From assembly GCA_018222405.1 (NCBI GenBank), contig JAAFAI010000007.1, positions 124,001-188,000 on the forward strand: 64,000 bases of DNA, read 5' to 3'. Every line of letters begins with the position of its first letter. The first letter of the stretch is position 1. Source of the stretch: Gammaproteobacteria bacterium. Its GTDB lineage: Bacteria > Pseudomonadota > Gammaproteobacteria > Enterobacterales > Alteromonadaceae. Of the stretch, positions 28,898 to 38,354 are shown one piece after another. Under the pieces are notes generated by a model. It did not search any database, had not been told where the DNA came from, and worked only from the letters and a program-made list of their open reading frames with translations. Both the position numbers and the translations under genes were made by a program.

Positions 28898-30274
28898 CTA
28901 ACCCACCATGATTAAACTGGTTATGACATAAAGGATTAAGGTTAATGCACCGCCGGTTAAGGCATAGGGCATTTGTGTGCGCACGTGCTCTAGCAGGTCG
29001 CAGCCAGAGGCAATCGACGAAACCGCGGTGGTATCGGAGATCGGCGAGCAGTGATCGCCAAACACGCCGCCGCCCAGAATGGCACCGATGACCAGCGACG
29101 GAGGTAAGCCGAGTTGTTGGATCAGCGGCACACCAATGGGGATAAGAATAGCAAAGGTTCCCCACGAAGTACCGGTAGTAAACGACATAATGCCGCCTGC
29201 TAAAAACAGCATGGGGACAATCAGGAATAAAGGTAAGTATTCACCAACTATGCCAGCAACAAACAGACCGGTACCCAGAACTTTTAAACTGCTACCGAGG
29301 GTTAGCGAAAGTAATACGATGGTAACCAGAGGCAGTAATTCGCCCATGCCTTTAAAGCCCACATCTACCGCTTCGTGATGGGTAAAGCGTTTGGAAAATA
29401 CCAGCATCAGGTAGGCCACAGCGGTGGCCAGAATGGTTGCATACAGTACCGACTTACTGCCGCTGCCCTGAGAGAGTACGCCATTGCCGGTCCACAGCAT
29501 AAAGCCAACCATGCTCACTACCATGGTTAAAATAGGGATAACCATATAGCCCGGTTTGGTGGCGGCCGCAGCTGAAAGCTGCTGCTGATTGCTCTGTAAC
29601 TGTTGCTCCGCTTTGGCCATGGGGCCGTGTACTTTGTCGGCAAACACGGTGTAGGCGGCGATAAGCAGTGCAATGATGGCGTAAAAGTTAAAGAAGACCG
29701 AGCCCCACAGGATGCTGGCCGATGAGGCGGGCAGTTCGTAAGTATCGAGCATGCCAAGCACAAATGCGCCCCAACCATTGAGCAAAATAAGAATACAAAT
29801 TGGCGCACTGGTGCTGTCGATAAGATAGGCCAGACGGGCACGGCTCATGCCAAACTTATCAAATAACCCGCGGGCAAAAATACCGGCTGTCAGCACGCTG
29901 AGGTTAGATTCAATGAAAACAACGATACCGGTGAGCATGGTGAGCGCGCCTACCTGGCGACGACTCTTAGCCACTCCGCGTTTAGTAAGCCAGTCTACCG
30001 TAGCGGTTACGCCGCCTGAGTCACGAATGTAAGCCAGTAGTGCGCCTACCAGAACGCTGAATAATAAAATGCGGGTATTACCGGCGCTGGTGGCGACGTC
30101 TACCACCCGTTCGACGGAAGTAATCGGTGCCAGCAACAGGCTGTCTGTGCCAGCGGTGATGAGGATCAGTGCCTCAGCACTGAGAACCGCCATCAGCAAT
30201 GCCATAATGACCTCTTTCTTCCAGAAAACGATCACAATAGCGATGACTGGTGGAATGATGGAAACCCAATCCAT
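28898..30274 (-). CDS. NhaC family Na+ antiporter
   Basis: 458 aa with about eleven hydrophobic segments. GDHCSPISDTTAVSSIASGCDLLEH (split here as family signature) and FTTGTSWGTFAILIPIGVPL are typical of NhaC proteins. Members exchange sodium for protons; the B. subtilis relative MleN exchanges malate and lactate. The gene lies in an operon: 34 bases after the amidase fusion and four bases before ggt. D-lactate is a by-product of the nearby MurQ, so lactate export is an attractive but unproven role. Confidence 0.88.
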   Translation of the reverse strand: MDWVSIIPPVIAIVIVFWKKEVIMALLMAVLSAEALILITAGTDSLLLAPITSVERVVDVATSAGNTRILLFSVLVGALLAYIRDSGGVTATVDWLTKRGVAKSRRQVGALTMLTGIVVFIESNLSVLTAGIFARGLFDKFGMSRARLAYLIDSTSAPICILILLNGWGAFVLGMLDTYELPASSASILWGSVFFNFYAIIALLIAAYTVFADKVHGPMAKAEQQLQSNQQQLSAAAATKPGYMVIPILTMVVSMVGFMLWTGNGVLSQGSGSKSVLYATILATAVAYLMLVFSKRFTHHEAVDVGFKGMGELLPLVTIVLLSLTLGSSLKVLGTGLFVAGIVGEYLPLFLIVPMLFLAGGIMSFTTGTSWGTFAILIPIGVPLIQQLGLPPSLVIGAILGGGVFGDHCSPISDTTAVSSIASGCDLLEHVRTQMPYALTGGALTLILYVITSLIMVG

Positions 30275-30308
30275 ACGAATGAACCCTTGTTGTTTTTATA
30301 TCGTTATT

Positions 30309-32780
30309 TTAATTGGCCTGTTTGTTCAGAATTGCTTCGTAGACCAGTGAAACGATGCTGCCGTAGCGGCCGGTTTCAAATTGCTTACCGGTAAATTGCA
30401 GCTTTTCTTCGTCTTCTTCCACAATGGGCGAATGGCGCGCGTTGGTCAAGAGGATGACGGCCAAATCAAGGGCTGGGTCGATAACTGTTGCCGTGCCTGT
30501 CCATCCGGTATGGCCAAATGCCAGATCGCTGGCGTAAGGGCCGAAGTGCCAGCGGTTGGTACCATTCGCCGCCCGGCGCCAGCCGAGCCCATAGTGCCAG
30601 AAGCGATTATCCGGTTTGGTGAAAGCATTTATTACATTGCTGTCGAACAGGTGGGTTTCGCCGTAACCACCGCCGTTTAACAGCATTTGTGCCATTACGG
30701 CCAGTTCATCTGCGGTGGAGAACAGCCCGGCATGTCCAGACACCCCCTGCATGGCATAAAAGGCTTTTTCATCGTGAACTTCTCCCTGCAGGGTATATTC
30801 ACGGATATTCGGGAACGTAATCCGGCCGTCGCGGGTATTCCCACGCAGTTCGGTGGCGGCAAACTCGCCTTTGTGGTGGCCTTTCTGCAGCGGGTTGAAC
30901 AGCGTATTTTTGAGACCCAGCGGCTGATACAGCCACTCTTCGCAATAACGGTCCAGAGGCATGCCTGTAATGCGCTCCACAATCAGACCAAGCAGCATAA
31001 AGTTAATATCACTGTAAGAGGCGTTAAGCCCATTGCTGATTTCAAAGGGCGCCTGGGTGATCAGCAGCTCGCTGGTGCGTTGGCGGGACTGGGAATAAAA
31101 GCGTTTGCCCAGTGGATTTTCCGGATCGTAAAAAGCAATGCTTGGCGAGTAGCCGGACTGATGAGACAGCAGATCGCTGACCCGTCTTGCCTCACGTCCC
31201 GCACCCTGATATTCCGGCAGGTAATGTTTTATCGGCTGCGTCACATCAAGCTGACCGGTTTCCACCAGATGCATCAGTGCCAGCGTAGTGGCAAACATCT
31301 TGGTGTTAGAGGCCAGGTCAAAAATGGTATCGGTACGCATAGGCTGCGGGCTGGCCAGCGGTAGCCCGTTTTCGTCGTAGCGCTTCTGGTAACCGTAGGC
31401 TGTGCGTTTAATAATTTCGCCGTCTTTGACTATCAGTAACACCGCGCCAGGGAAGCCTTCAGCTACTTCCTGATTGATGAGCTCGTCTACTGCGGTAAAG
31501 TGGTTCTGGTATGCCTGAGTGTTGTCTTTTAATTCAGGGTAAGGCACCTGAATACGCAACTGCGCTTCGGCGGGTTCTATATTGCTGACGGCCAGGGTAT
31601 TGATGCCAGTTCGGGTGCGGCGGGCCAGAGAATAACGATAGGTATTGTCGGCGGCAAACTCCGCATCCAGTGACAGTACCTCGCCGTTAACCGAAACCGT
31701 AGCCGCAGCCGGCAGGTTACTCTCAATAATAAGCTCGCCGCGTCCGGCATAGCTTTTAAACGCGAAGCGGTCCTTAACAAAGGCGCGCTTGGATGGCTTG
31801 AGGTCTGGCAACAGCGCGTCTATCTGACCGCGCCGAACGCTTGGTAACTCACTTTCTGCGGTGGCAATAGCCAGCTCACGCTCTTTTTCATAACGGCTCA
31901 GCAGCGTGTCTTTTTGCTCGGGAAAATACTTATCGAGTAAGGCAAACACGGCGGCCGTGGTACGACTGTCAGGCTCGCCACTGACATGCCAGGGCAGAAA
32001 GTGCATCTGAAACGCAGAAATGGCATTAAGAGTACTGGTATCGGCGATACCGGTTTCGATTACGCCATAACCATAGGCGCGCAGAGCACTTTGCAGCAAA
32101 CCAATACTGGCTGGCTGCTCGTTAAAGGTTTTCCAGTAGTCGGCCAGTGTTTCATTGTCGTACCAGGCGCCAACGCCAGCCTGATATAACTCAAACCATG
32201 GAAAGCGTGGGCCGGGATCGTTCTTGCGGTCGAAAGCGATATCCGAATGACCGACTACCGCAGTGGGCTCGATATCCGGGTGTCTGGCAATGATGTCTTT
32301 TACCAGCTCAATAACGACTTCGATTTGGGCCGGATCGTAATCCGGGAAAAAACATAATCGATTTGAGCCATGCTCGGCCAGTGAAGGGGCCATATCGCCG
32401 TCGCGCTCACATTCCGGCACATTGACTATCTCGATCCCAATGGAGTGGTCATTTAAGCCCTTACGCCCCTGCCAGTAACTTCTGCCGGCATGCCAGGCAC
32501 GCATATTTTCATCGACTAACTGGATTATTCTGGGCTTGCCGCCGGGATCGCTCGGATCATTGGATTCAGGTATGAGGTAGTGGGCGCTTAAACCGCCTTC
32601 GTCAACCAGCGCTGTGACTGAGCGGGCATAGTCAATTGCTGTAAAATGCAACACCAGAGATTTTACCCGCTCGCCGTAATTAGCCGACGGCATTTCAATT
32701 ACCCGTCGACTGCTACAGCTAATTAAAAGCAGTGCACATAGTGTCCATAATAAAACACCGCGAAAACTTCGGCTGGTCAC
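30309..32780 (-). CDS. Fusion lipoprotein: AmpD/AmiD-type amidase plus serine beta-lactamase-like domain
   Basis: 823 aa from a GTG at 32780, chosen because AGAGGA lies six bases before it and the protein then begins with a lipoprotein signal ending LLLISC. Residues 30-210 are an Amidase_2 domain with zinc and catalytic residues in LVLHFTA, NDHSIGIEIVN and VVGHSDIAFDRKNDPGP. A peptidoglycan-binding-like helical segment follows (about 230-300). Residues 425-820 form a class C beta-lactamase/penicillin-binding fold with SNTKMF (SxxK), YSD (YxN position) and HTGWTG (KTG position). The first domain should cut MurNAc-L-Ala bonds. The second could be an esterase, peptidase or amidase. It heads an operon with the NhaC antiporter and ggt and is divergent from nagZ. 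Confidence 0.88.
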   Translation of the reverse strand: MTSRSFRGVLLWTLCALLLISCSSRRVIEMPSANYGERVKSLVLHFTAIDYARSVTALVDEGGLSAHYLIPESNDPSDPGGKPRIIQLVDENMRAWHAGRSYWQGRKGLNDHSIGIEIVNVPECERDGDMAPSLAEHGSNRLCFFPDYDPAQIEVVIELVKDIIARHPDIEPTAVVGHSDIAFDRKNDPGPRFPWFELYQAGVGAWYDNETLADYWKTFNEQPASIGLLQSALRAYGYGVIETGIADTSTLNAISAFQMHFLPWHVSGEPDSRTTAAVFALLDKYFPEQKDTLLSRYEKERELAIATAESELPSVRRGQIDALLPDLKPSKRAFVKDRFAFKSYAGRGELIIESNLPAAATVSVNGEVLSLDAEFAADNTYRYSLARRTRTGINTLAVSNIEPAEAQLRIQVPYPELKDNTQAYQNHFTAVDELINQEVAEGFPGAVLLIVKDGEIIKRTAYGYQKRYDENGLPLASPQPMRTDTIFDLASNTKMFATTLALMHLVETGQLDVTQPIKHYLPEYQGAGREARRVSDLLSHQSGYSPSIAFYDPENPLGKRFYSQSRQRTSELLITQAPFEISNGLNASYSDINFMLLGLIVERITGMPLDRYCEEWLYQPLGLKNTLFNPLQKGHHKGEFAATELRGNTRDGRITFPNIREYTLQGEVHDEKAFYAMQGVSGHAGLFSTADELAVMAQMLLNGGGYGETHLFDSNVINAFTKPDNRFWHYGLGWRRAANGTNRWHFGPYASDLAFGHTGWTGTATVIDPALDLAVILLTNARHSPIVEEDEEKLQFTGKQFETGRYGSIVSLVYEAILNKQAN

Positions 32781-32879
32781 AGCAATTCCTCTACTCTTTA
32801 GTTCATTTGTTGGCCGGGCGGTTGCCTGAGGCACAGACGCTTATATTACTCAAACTACCATACTCGAAAGGCTTGTGCA

Positions 32880-32892
32880 TAATAAAATATTC
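32880..32892. promoter_or_regulatory. Near-match to the proposed MurR operator
   Basis: TAAT-AAAAT-ATTC differs by one base from GAAT-N5-ATTC. It lies in the 344-base divergent gap between the amidase fusion and nagZ (32781-33124). The gap is AT-rich and otherwise holds no gene I can support. Confidence 0.3.
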
Positions 32893-33047
32893 CTGTTGAG
32901 TGGTGGGGAATTGAGCGATTTCAGCCATCGCTAATTATTGGTTAAGCGCTTTTATACAGGCATCTTCGTGTGTTTTTGTATACAGGTCTGGTTAATAATG
33001 GCAAAGCGGAATGGGGTTGATAAACAAAGATTAAAAATGTCAGGTTG

Positions 33048-33060
33048 GAATAATTTATTT
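33048..33060. promoter_or_regulatory. Near-match to the proposed MurR operator
   Basis: GAAT-AATTT-ATTT differs by one base from GAAT-N5-ATTC and lies 65 bases upstream of the nagZ start. Confidence 0.3.
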
Positions 33061-33124
33061 TTTGCGGTCGCTGGGGTAAGCTTGGTTATCGACGTTGATG
33101 GATTTGGAAAGGGCCCTGATAGTG

Positions 33125-34960
33125 ATGCGTACTAAAGCCGTACTGGTGAGTTTGCTTGTAATGTTAACCGTAGGCTGCTCCGGCGGGCAGGACACCGAGT
33201 TTATGCTGGGCCAGAAGCTGATGCTGGACATGCGCTATTATTGCGTCGATGGTACGCCAGCGGAACGTTGCAAAACGCCGGTTACCACCTTGCTTCCTGA
33301 GTTTGCCGAAATTATTCGTCAGGGCCAGATTGGCGGGGTGATCCTGTTCGCTGAAAACCTCGACAACAGCCAGCAGATTATCGAGCTCAACTATGCCATT
33401 CAGCAACTTGCCAAAGCGGAAGGTTTACCGCCACTGTTTATTGCCATCGATCAGGAAGGGGGCCGGGTTGCGCGGTTGCCGGATGAAGTGGCAACCCGTT
33501 ATGTTGGCAATATGGCAATTGGTGCAACCTACCCGCTGTATAACACCACCTTTGCAGAGCGGGTGAATAAAGGCATTGCTAAAAGTATTGGTCAGCTTGG
33601 ATTTAATGTAAATTTCGCGCCGACTGTGGATGTTAATGTCAATGCTGATAATCCGGTTATTAACGTCCGGTCTTACGGTGAAGACCCACAAATGGTGGCA
33701 GATCTCGGCGCTGCGGCCGTGGCCGCGTTACAGAGCGAAAATATTCTCAGCGCCCTGAAGCATTTTCCCGGTCATGGCGATACTCATACCGACAGTCATA
33801 CCGGCCTGCCCCGGGTTGATCACGATCTGGCCACCGTGGAAGCGGTTGATTTACTGCCTTTTCGCTATGCCATCGAGCAGGGTCAGGCACCGGCGATGAT
33901 AATGACCGCACACATTCAGTACCCATTGCTTGATGATACCCGGTTTAAGGCTCTCGATGGTGAGGATACTCTGGTACCTGCTACTCTCTCGCACAAAATT
34001 CTCACCGGCATACTGCGCAATAAAATGGGCTACGAAGGCATTATTGTGACCGATGCGCTGGATATGGCTGGTATTGCCCACTACGTTGATCATAAAAATG
34101 CGGTAATAAAAACCTTTAATGCCGGGGCGGATATTGCATTGATGCCTTATGCGGTGCGTAATCCACAAAGTATCAGTCGTTTTTGGGAGCTCTACCAGCA
34201 GTGGGTACAGGCCATGAGGAGCGGCGAAATTGACCGCCAGCAAACCCAGTTGTCGGTTACGCGTATTTTGCAGGCCAAGCAGCAATTTGAGCTTGATGAG
34301 TTTACCCGCAAGCCGCTGGCCCAGCGGATTCAAAGCGCTGTTGATACCCTGCCCGGGGAAGAAAGCCAGCGCACCGAAATGGCGCTGGCCAGCGCCGCAT
34401 TAACCCAGGTTTATAATCGTGGTGTGTTGCCGCTAAGAGGGAATCGCTTTTATGTGGTAATGCCCGACGAGGCACGCTGCATGGCGATGACGACAGCGTT
34501 ATTAAAGCTCCAGCCAGGTTTGCAACTCACCTGCGATGCGTTAACCGCCATAGACCCTGATAAAGCCTTGCCCGACCTGAATGATACCGATACTGTGATT
34601 GTGGGCGATATTACGCCGGAGCACAGCCTCGCTGAAATGGGTGGCATGGCAGACCTGAGCGCCTGGCGCAACCGGCCGGATAAAAACACTCAGGAAACCT
34701 GGGTGAGACGGCTGCTGGTCAGTGCCGGTGAACAATCGGTTAATGCGGTATTTGTTGCGCTGAGAGCCCCCTATATTATTTCGGACTATCGTCACCTTGC
34801 CGGCGCTGCCGTGGCTACCTTCGGCTATAACGTCACCGTAACAGGTTCAGAAGAGGAAGGTACTGTTCAGGCTCATGGTGCGGTCTTTACCGCGCTGGCA
34901 GAAGGTTTACTCGGGCGTTCACCGATGCCCGGTAAGTCGCCTGTCACCATCGACGAGTAA
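33125..34960 (+). CDS. nagZ: Lipoprotein beta-N-acetylhexosaminidase, GH3 (NagZ type)
   Basis: 611 aa from the ATG at 33125, which gives a lipoprotein signal MRTKAVLVSLLVMLTVGC. Residues 25-370 form the GH3 barrel: FIAIDQEGGRVARLP, NFAPTVDVN, and the catalytic loop KHFPGHGDTHTDSHTGLP, whose Asp-His pair is the NagZ acid-base, plus the nucleophile Asp in GIIVTDALDMAGI. A second domain (about 400-611) is present, as in exported Gram-positive NagZ; E. coli NagZ is cytoplasmic and about 341 aa. It removes non-reducing GlcNAc from muropeptides outside the cytoplasm. It begins an operon with the NagX-like gene, whose ATG follows after one base. Confidence 0.93.
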   Translation: MRTKAVLVSLLVMLTVGCSGGQDTEFMLGQKLMLDMRYYCVDGTPAERCKTPVTTLLPEFAEIIRQGQIGGVILFAENLDNSQQIIELNYAIQQLAKAEGLPPLFIAIDQEGGRVARLPDEVATRYVGNMAIGATYPLYNTTFAERVNKGIAKSIGQLGFNVNFAPTVDVNVNADNPVINVRSYGEDPQMVADLGAAAVAALQSENILSALKHFPGHGDTHTDSHTGLPRVDHDLATVEAVDLLPFRYAIEQGQAPAMIMTAHIQYPLLDDTRFKALDGEDTLVPATLSHKILTGILRNKMGYEGIIVTDALDMAGIAHYVDHKNAVIKTFNAGADIALMPYAVRNPQSISRFWELYQQWVQAMRSGEIDRQQTQLSVTRILQAKQQFELDEFTRKPLAQRIQSAVDTLPGEESQRTEMALASAALTQVYNRGVLPLRGNRFYVVMPDEARCMAMTTALLKLQPGLQLTCDALTAIDPDKALPDLNDTDTVIVGDITPEHSLAEMGGMADLSAWRNRPDKNTQETWVRRLLVSAGEQSVNAVFVALRAPYIISDYRHLAGAAVATFGYNVTVTGSEEEGTVQAHGAVFTALAEGLLGRSPMPGKSPVTIDE

Positions 34961-34961
34961 A

Positions 34962-36104
34962 ATGATGCAGCGCATTAGTGCTCTGGATGCCCTGCGAGGG
35001 CTGGCTATCATTGCCATGGTGCTGGTTAATAATCCGGGCTCGTGGCAGGCAATTTATGCGCCGCTAAAACATGCTGACTGGCACGGCCTGACCCCAACCG
35101 ATGTTATCTTCCCGGGCTTTATCTTTGTGATGGGCGTTACCATTGCAATCCATCTACCCCGGGAGCTAACCCGCCTAAACAGTACGATGGCTGTGGTCAG
35201 AAGCACTACCCGCCGGGCTATCAGTCTTATTCTGCTGGGCTGGGGGTTGTATCTGTGTTGGTACAATACCGGGAGTCCTGAGTATAACTGGGTTGAAGAG
35301 CGCCTGCTATCGCTGCGCTTCGCCGGCGTATTGCCCCGGCTCGGTGTAGTGTACTGGCTCACCGTGATGCTCATCCTCGCCGTATCCTGGCGCTGGATCG
35401 GCGTGCTGGCTACCGTATTGCTGGCAGGATACTGGGGCGCCATGGAGTGGATCCCTTATGCTGACGCCAGCGGCGGGATTTATCAGGGCCGCTGGGAATT
35501 TGGTAACAGCCTTGCCGCTTATCTTGATCACCATCTGCTCGGGGCCGATCATGTCTATTATTCCGCTGCGACTCCATTTGCTTTTGATCCTGAGGGCATC
35601 CTGTCAACCCTGCCTACGGTAGTGACCTGCCTGACCGGTGTCTGGGTCGGGCGTTACGTCCTGGTACAACACGGCTGCCCGAATAAACTGATGATGCTGG
35701 CTCTGGCCGGCATTTGCGCCGGCTATGGCCTGGCGGTCATCAACCCTATAAACAAAGCGCTCTGGTCGCCCACTTTTGTGCTGGTAACCAGCGGTATACT
35801 AACCATCCTTTTTTGGCTCAGCATCCTGTATGAACGTAATGCTGGCCCTTTGCCCAAAGGGCATCCGCTATTAGTTGCCGGCACCAATAGCATCGCCTTT
35901 TTTATGTTATCTGGTATTCTCGCCCGGGTACTGCTGATTATTAAAGTTGACGGTATTTCTCTGAAAGGTCATGCCTGGCGATTTATGCAAGCGCTCCCTC
36001 TGCCTGCGGAAATGGCTTCGCTATTGTTGGCATCAGTTTTTCTGATAATCTGTTATTACCCAATTAAGTTTATGTATAATAATGGTTTTTTTTGGCGGAT
36101 TTAA
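34962..36104 (+). CDS. NagX-like acyltransferase-family membrane protein (heparan-alpha-glucosaminide N-acetyltransferase type)
   Basis: 380 aa from the ATG at 34962 (a second ATG follows at 34965); open frame upstream of this overlaps nagZ. ISALDALRGLAIIAMVLVNNPGSW and LTPTDVIFPGFIFVMGV are the signature of the DUF5009 / HGSNAT group. About ten hydrophobic segments are visible. In human lysosomes HGSNAT acetylates glucosamine from outside the membrane. Bacterial relatives (NagX) occur in chitin and GlcNAc operons, with no settled function. Its place behind nagZ suggests handling of amino sugars released from peptidoglycan. Confidence 0.85.
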   Translation: MMQRISALDALRGLAIIAMVLVNNPGSWQAIYAPLKHADWHGLTPTDVIFPGFIFVMGVTIAIHLPRELTRLNSTMAVVRSTTRRAISLILLGWGLYLCWYNTGSPEYNWVEERLLSLRFAGVLPRLGVVYWLTVMLILAVSWRWIGVLATVLLAGYWGAMEWIPYADASGGIYQGRWEFGNSLAAYLDHHLLGADHVYYSAATPFAFDPEGILSTLPTVVTCLTGVWVGRYVLVQHGCPNKLMMLALAGICAGYGLAVINPINKALWSPTFVLVTSGILTILFWLSILYERNAGPLPKGHPLLVAGTNSIAFFMLSGILARVLLIIKVDGISLKGHAWRFMQALPLPAEMASLLLASVFLIICYYPIKFMYNNGFFWRI

Positions 36105-36181
36105 GCGCTGGTAAGTCCACATCCGGGTATTACCGGTGCAATAATCATCTCACACCGTTAACGCAAACACAGGGAAAGACG

Positions 36182-36916
36182 TTGCGCGACTTGTTTATCT
36201 TCATTCTGGCGTTCTGTCTGTATGCAGTGGGCTCTGAGGCCCGTAGTGAAGAGCCATTCGATGTGGCCGTTACAGTTGACTGGAAGCCTTACCTGTATAT
36301 CAACCAACAGGGCGAACCTGACGGCGAAGATTTACGTTTACTACGCCGCACGCTTAAACGGCTCGGCTATGAGCTGAATGCGCAGCGACTACCCGAGAAG
36401 CGTCTGGCGCTGGAGCTCAAACAGGGCGAAGTTGACGTGATCCTTGGCGCTGCCTATACGAAGGCCCGCGAAGCGCAGAACTTCTACTCAATGCCCTATC
36501 GTAAGGAAACCATCGTATTTGGTTTCAGGTTTTCCCGTAATCCTTATTTCAGTGACGTCAATGTCAGCTCCTTGCTGCAACAAAATTATCTGGTCGCAGT
36601 CAATAAAAGCGGCTGGTTTGGCAAAGATTTCCAGCGTAACGCGCTCGACGCTCACGATCGCTACCTGATCCACGCGGAAGGGACGATGCGGCGAATGCAG
36701 CTGTTGAAAATGGGCCGCGTGGATGCAGTAGTTGGCGATCAGAAGGTGCTTGAGGCTGCTGCACAGCAGCTGGGTATTGACGACTTCAAGGTGTCCAAAC
36801 AGGTGATACATGAAACCCGGGTGCATTTTTTATTTAGCCGCAACCGGGTAGATAAGGCGTTTATGCAGCGCTTTAATCAGGCGCTGGTTGCCGAGCTGAC
36901 CCGGCAGACCTTTTAG
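36182..36916 (+). CDS. Periplasmic solute-binding protein family 3-like protein
   Basis: 244 aa from a TTG start at 36182, chosen because AGGGA lies seven bases before it and a signal peptide starts there (RDLFIFILAFCLYAVGSEARS). The open frame reaches further up to 36092 but that part looks non-coding. VTVDWKPYLYINQQGEPDGEDLRLLRR and KQGEVDVILGAAYTKAREAQNFYSMPY (each a family feature, in part) match bacterial extracellular SBP type 3. No ABC permease is nearby, so it may be a sensor or orphan binder of an amino acid or muropeptide. Its stop overlaps that of the opposing M14 gene by four bases. Confidence 0.8.
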   Translation: MRDLFIFILAFCLYAVGSEARSEEPFDVAVTVDWKPYLYINQQGEPDGEDLRLLRRTLKRLGYELNAQRLPEKRLALELKQGEVDVILGAAYTKAREAQNFYSMPYRKETIVFGFRFSRNPYFSDVNVSSLLQQNYLVAVNKSGWFGKDFQRNALDAHDRYLIHAEGTMRRMQLLKMGRVDAVVGDQKVLEAAAQQLGIDDFKVSKQVIHETRVHFLFSRNRVDKAFMQRFNQALVAELTRQTF

Positions 36917-38262
36917 AGGTCAATCATTTTGCCGTTTAACACGGCCCGTTGCTTGCCCTCGCTGTCCTGCATTATCCAGAAAGCGTCCGCGCCGGGATAT
37001 AAGGTGGAATAGGCGGGTGGCTCAGGTAAACATAACACCGGCAGGTCACTGAGATTATCAAGCAGCGAACTATCACCGGCAAAAACACTGAAGCCCTGTT
37101 TAAGCAGTGCCAGGTAATCACTATCTGTTAGCACCATAGCACTATCGAGTTGATAGGCCTTAACCGGCAGTATGGTGGTCTGGTAGGCGCTGATATTGGT
37201 AAAGCCAGCCTGACCCGACAGGTCGCCAATATGTTTTACTGTAGCGCGCCCCTGCTTATCTACATTCACGCTGATATCCGCCACGTAATCATGGCCGGCG
37301 CAGCGCTGCGCAACCCGGGAAAATTTAATGTCGACCAGGCCATCTTCCACATTATCGGGAATGCGATAGTAGTCGGCCAGGGATTTCTGTTGGTACAAAT
37401 TACCCAATAAAGCCTCCAGCGCGCTGTGTAAGCCAATGACATTCATCTTTCTGGCTACCTGACGATGTGGATCGTGAGGGTGTGCACCGGATTCAATCAG
37501 AATCGTGCTGGCCCCGGTACCGGCAATGTTGTCACCAAATGAGCGCAGCGAATAGGTATCGTCGTAGCGGCCGATATGGCAGGGTAGCCAGTGGCTCAGG
37601 GTATCTGCCATGCAGGCAATCAGTTGTTTAGCCCGCAAACGCGGTGCATCAACATGTTTATCCGGATGAAAAGCCGGCGCAAGAAAAGCAATGGTTGCCG
37701 GGTAAGCCGTCGGGCCGGCCGAATAGTAAGGGTTCTGGTCGTGCAGGTTAAAAGCCACATCCGGTTTAAGCGTTTGCACCTGTTGCCACAACAATCTGCC
37801 TTCCGGGGTTTGCAATTGTTTGGCATCACGGTTGATGTCTATGCCTTGCTCATTGACCCGGGTATCACGCTCAGCGCCATCCGGATTCAGCATCGGAATG
37901 ATGTGGACAGTGACCAGCGATGTCCAGTCATTGCCTAATGCCAGTGCGTTGCTGGTGGCGTTAAGGTGTAGCAGTTTCAGCCAGTCGAGCACCGCTGCGG
38001 TAGCCGTCGGCTCGTCGCCGTGCATTTGTGTCCATGCCAGGATAATTAACGGACCACTGCCCATACTTAGTCGCTCAATGGATTTGCCGGTGCAGCTGTA
38101 GCCGATAGTTTCCCGGGTGATCGACGGATAGTCAGCAATCTCATCAAGCACTGGCTGAATATCTGCGTGTCGCAGATGAGCTTTATCTAACGCATTAAAA
38201 TGATGAGAATCCCAGAGACTGGCAATAGCCTGTGCGGGCGCATGGGGATGGGCAGCTTTCAT
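36913..38262 (-). CDS. M14 family zinc carboxypeptidase, MpaA-like
   Basis: 449 aa without a signal peptide, so cytoplasmic. Zinc ligands are in WTQMHGDEPTATA (His and Glu, about residues 80-83) and FNLHDQNPY (His, about 174). The substrate contact is in INRDAKQL and the catalytic Glu in TILIESGAHP (about 260). The last 150 residues form an extra domain. E. coli MpaA, also M14, cuts the gamma-D-Glu-diaminopimelate bond in imported muropeptides; the genomic setting next to murR suggests a similar role, but the protein is longer than MpaA. Transcribed divergently from the regulator gene. Confidence 0.85.
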   Translation of the reverse strand: MKAAHPHAPAQAIASLWDSHHFNALDKAHLRHADIQPVLDEIADYPSITRETIGYSCTGKSIERLSMGSGPLIILAWTQMHGDEPTATAAVLDWLKLLHLNATSNALALGNDWTSLVTVHIIPMLNPDGAERDTRVNEQGIDINRDAKQLQTPEGRLLWQQVQTLKPDVAFNLHDQNPYYSAGPTAYPATIAFLAPAFHPDKHVDAPRLRAKQLIACMADTLSHWLPCHIGRYDDTYSLRSFGDNIAGTGASTILIESGAHPHDPHRQVARKMNVIGLHSALEALLGNLYQQKSLADYYRIPDNVEDGLVDIKFSRVAQRCAGHDYVADISVNVDKQGRATVKHIGDLSGQAGFTNISAYQTTILPVKAYQLDSAMVLTDSDYLALLKQGFSVFAGDSSLLDNLSDLPVLCLPEPPAYSTLYPGADAFWIMQDSEGKQRAVLNGKMIDL

Positions 38263-38354
38263 AAATTACGGTAACCTTACAAACAGTTAAACGCGTAGAG
38301 CGCCAAAACTCTATTTAAAGAGATTTTGATATTCTTATCAACTGGTTTATATTT

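Noticed and set aside
30687..31364. 225-residue plus-strand open frame inside the amidase-beta-lactamase gene
   Set aside because: It lies wholly opposite a well-supported gene with complete catalytic motifs; it is a shadow frame.
32938..33135. 65-residue open frame in the amidase / nagZ divergent gap
   Set aside because: No convincing ribosome site, no recognisable product, AT-rich intergenic base composition, and it overlaps the nagZ start and a candidate operator.
33851..34333. 160-residue minus-strand open frame inside nagZ
   Set aside because: Opposite-strand shadow of the GH3 coding region; no ribosome site or family features.
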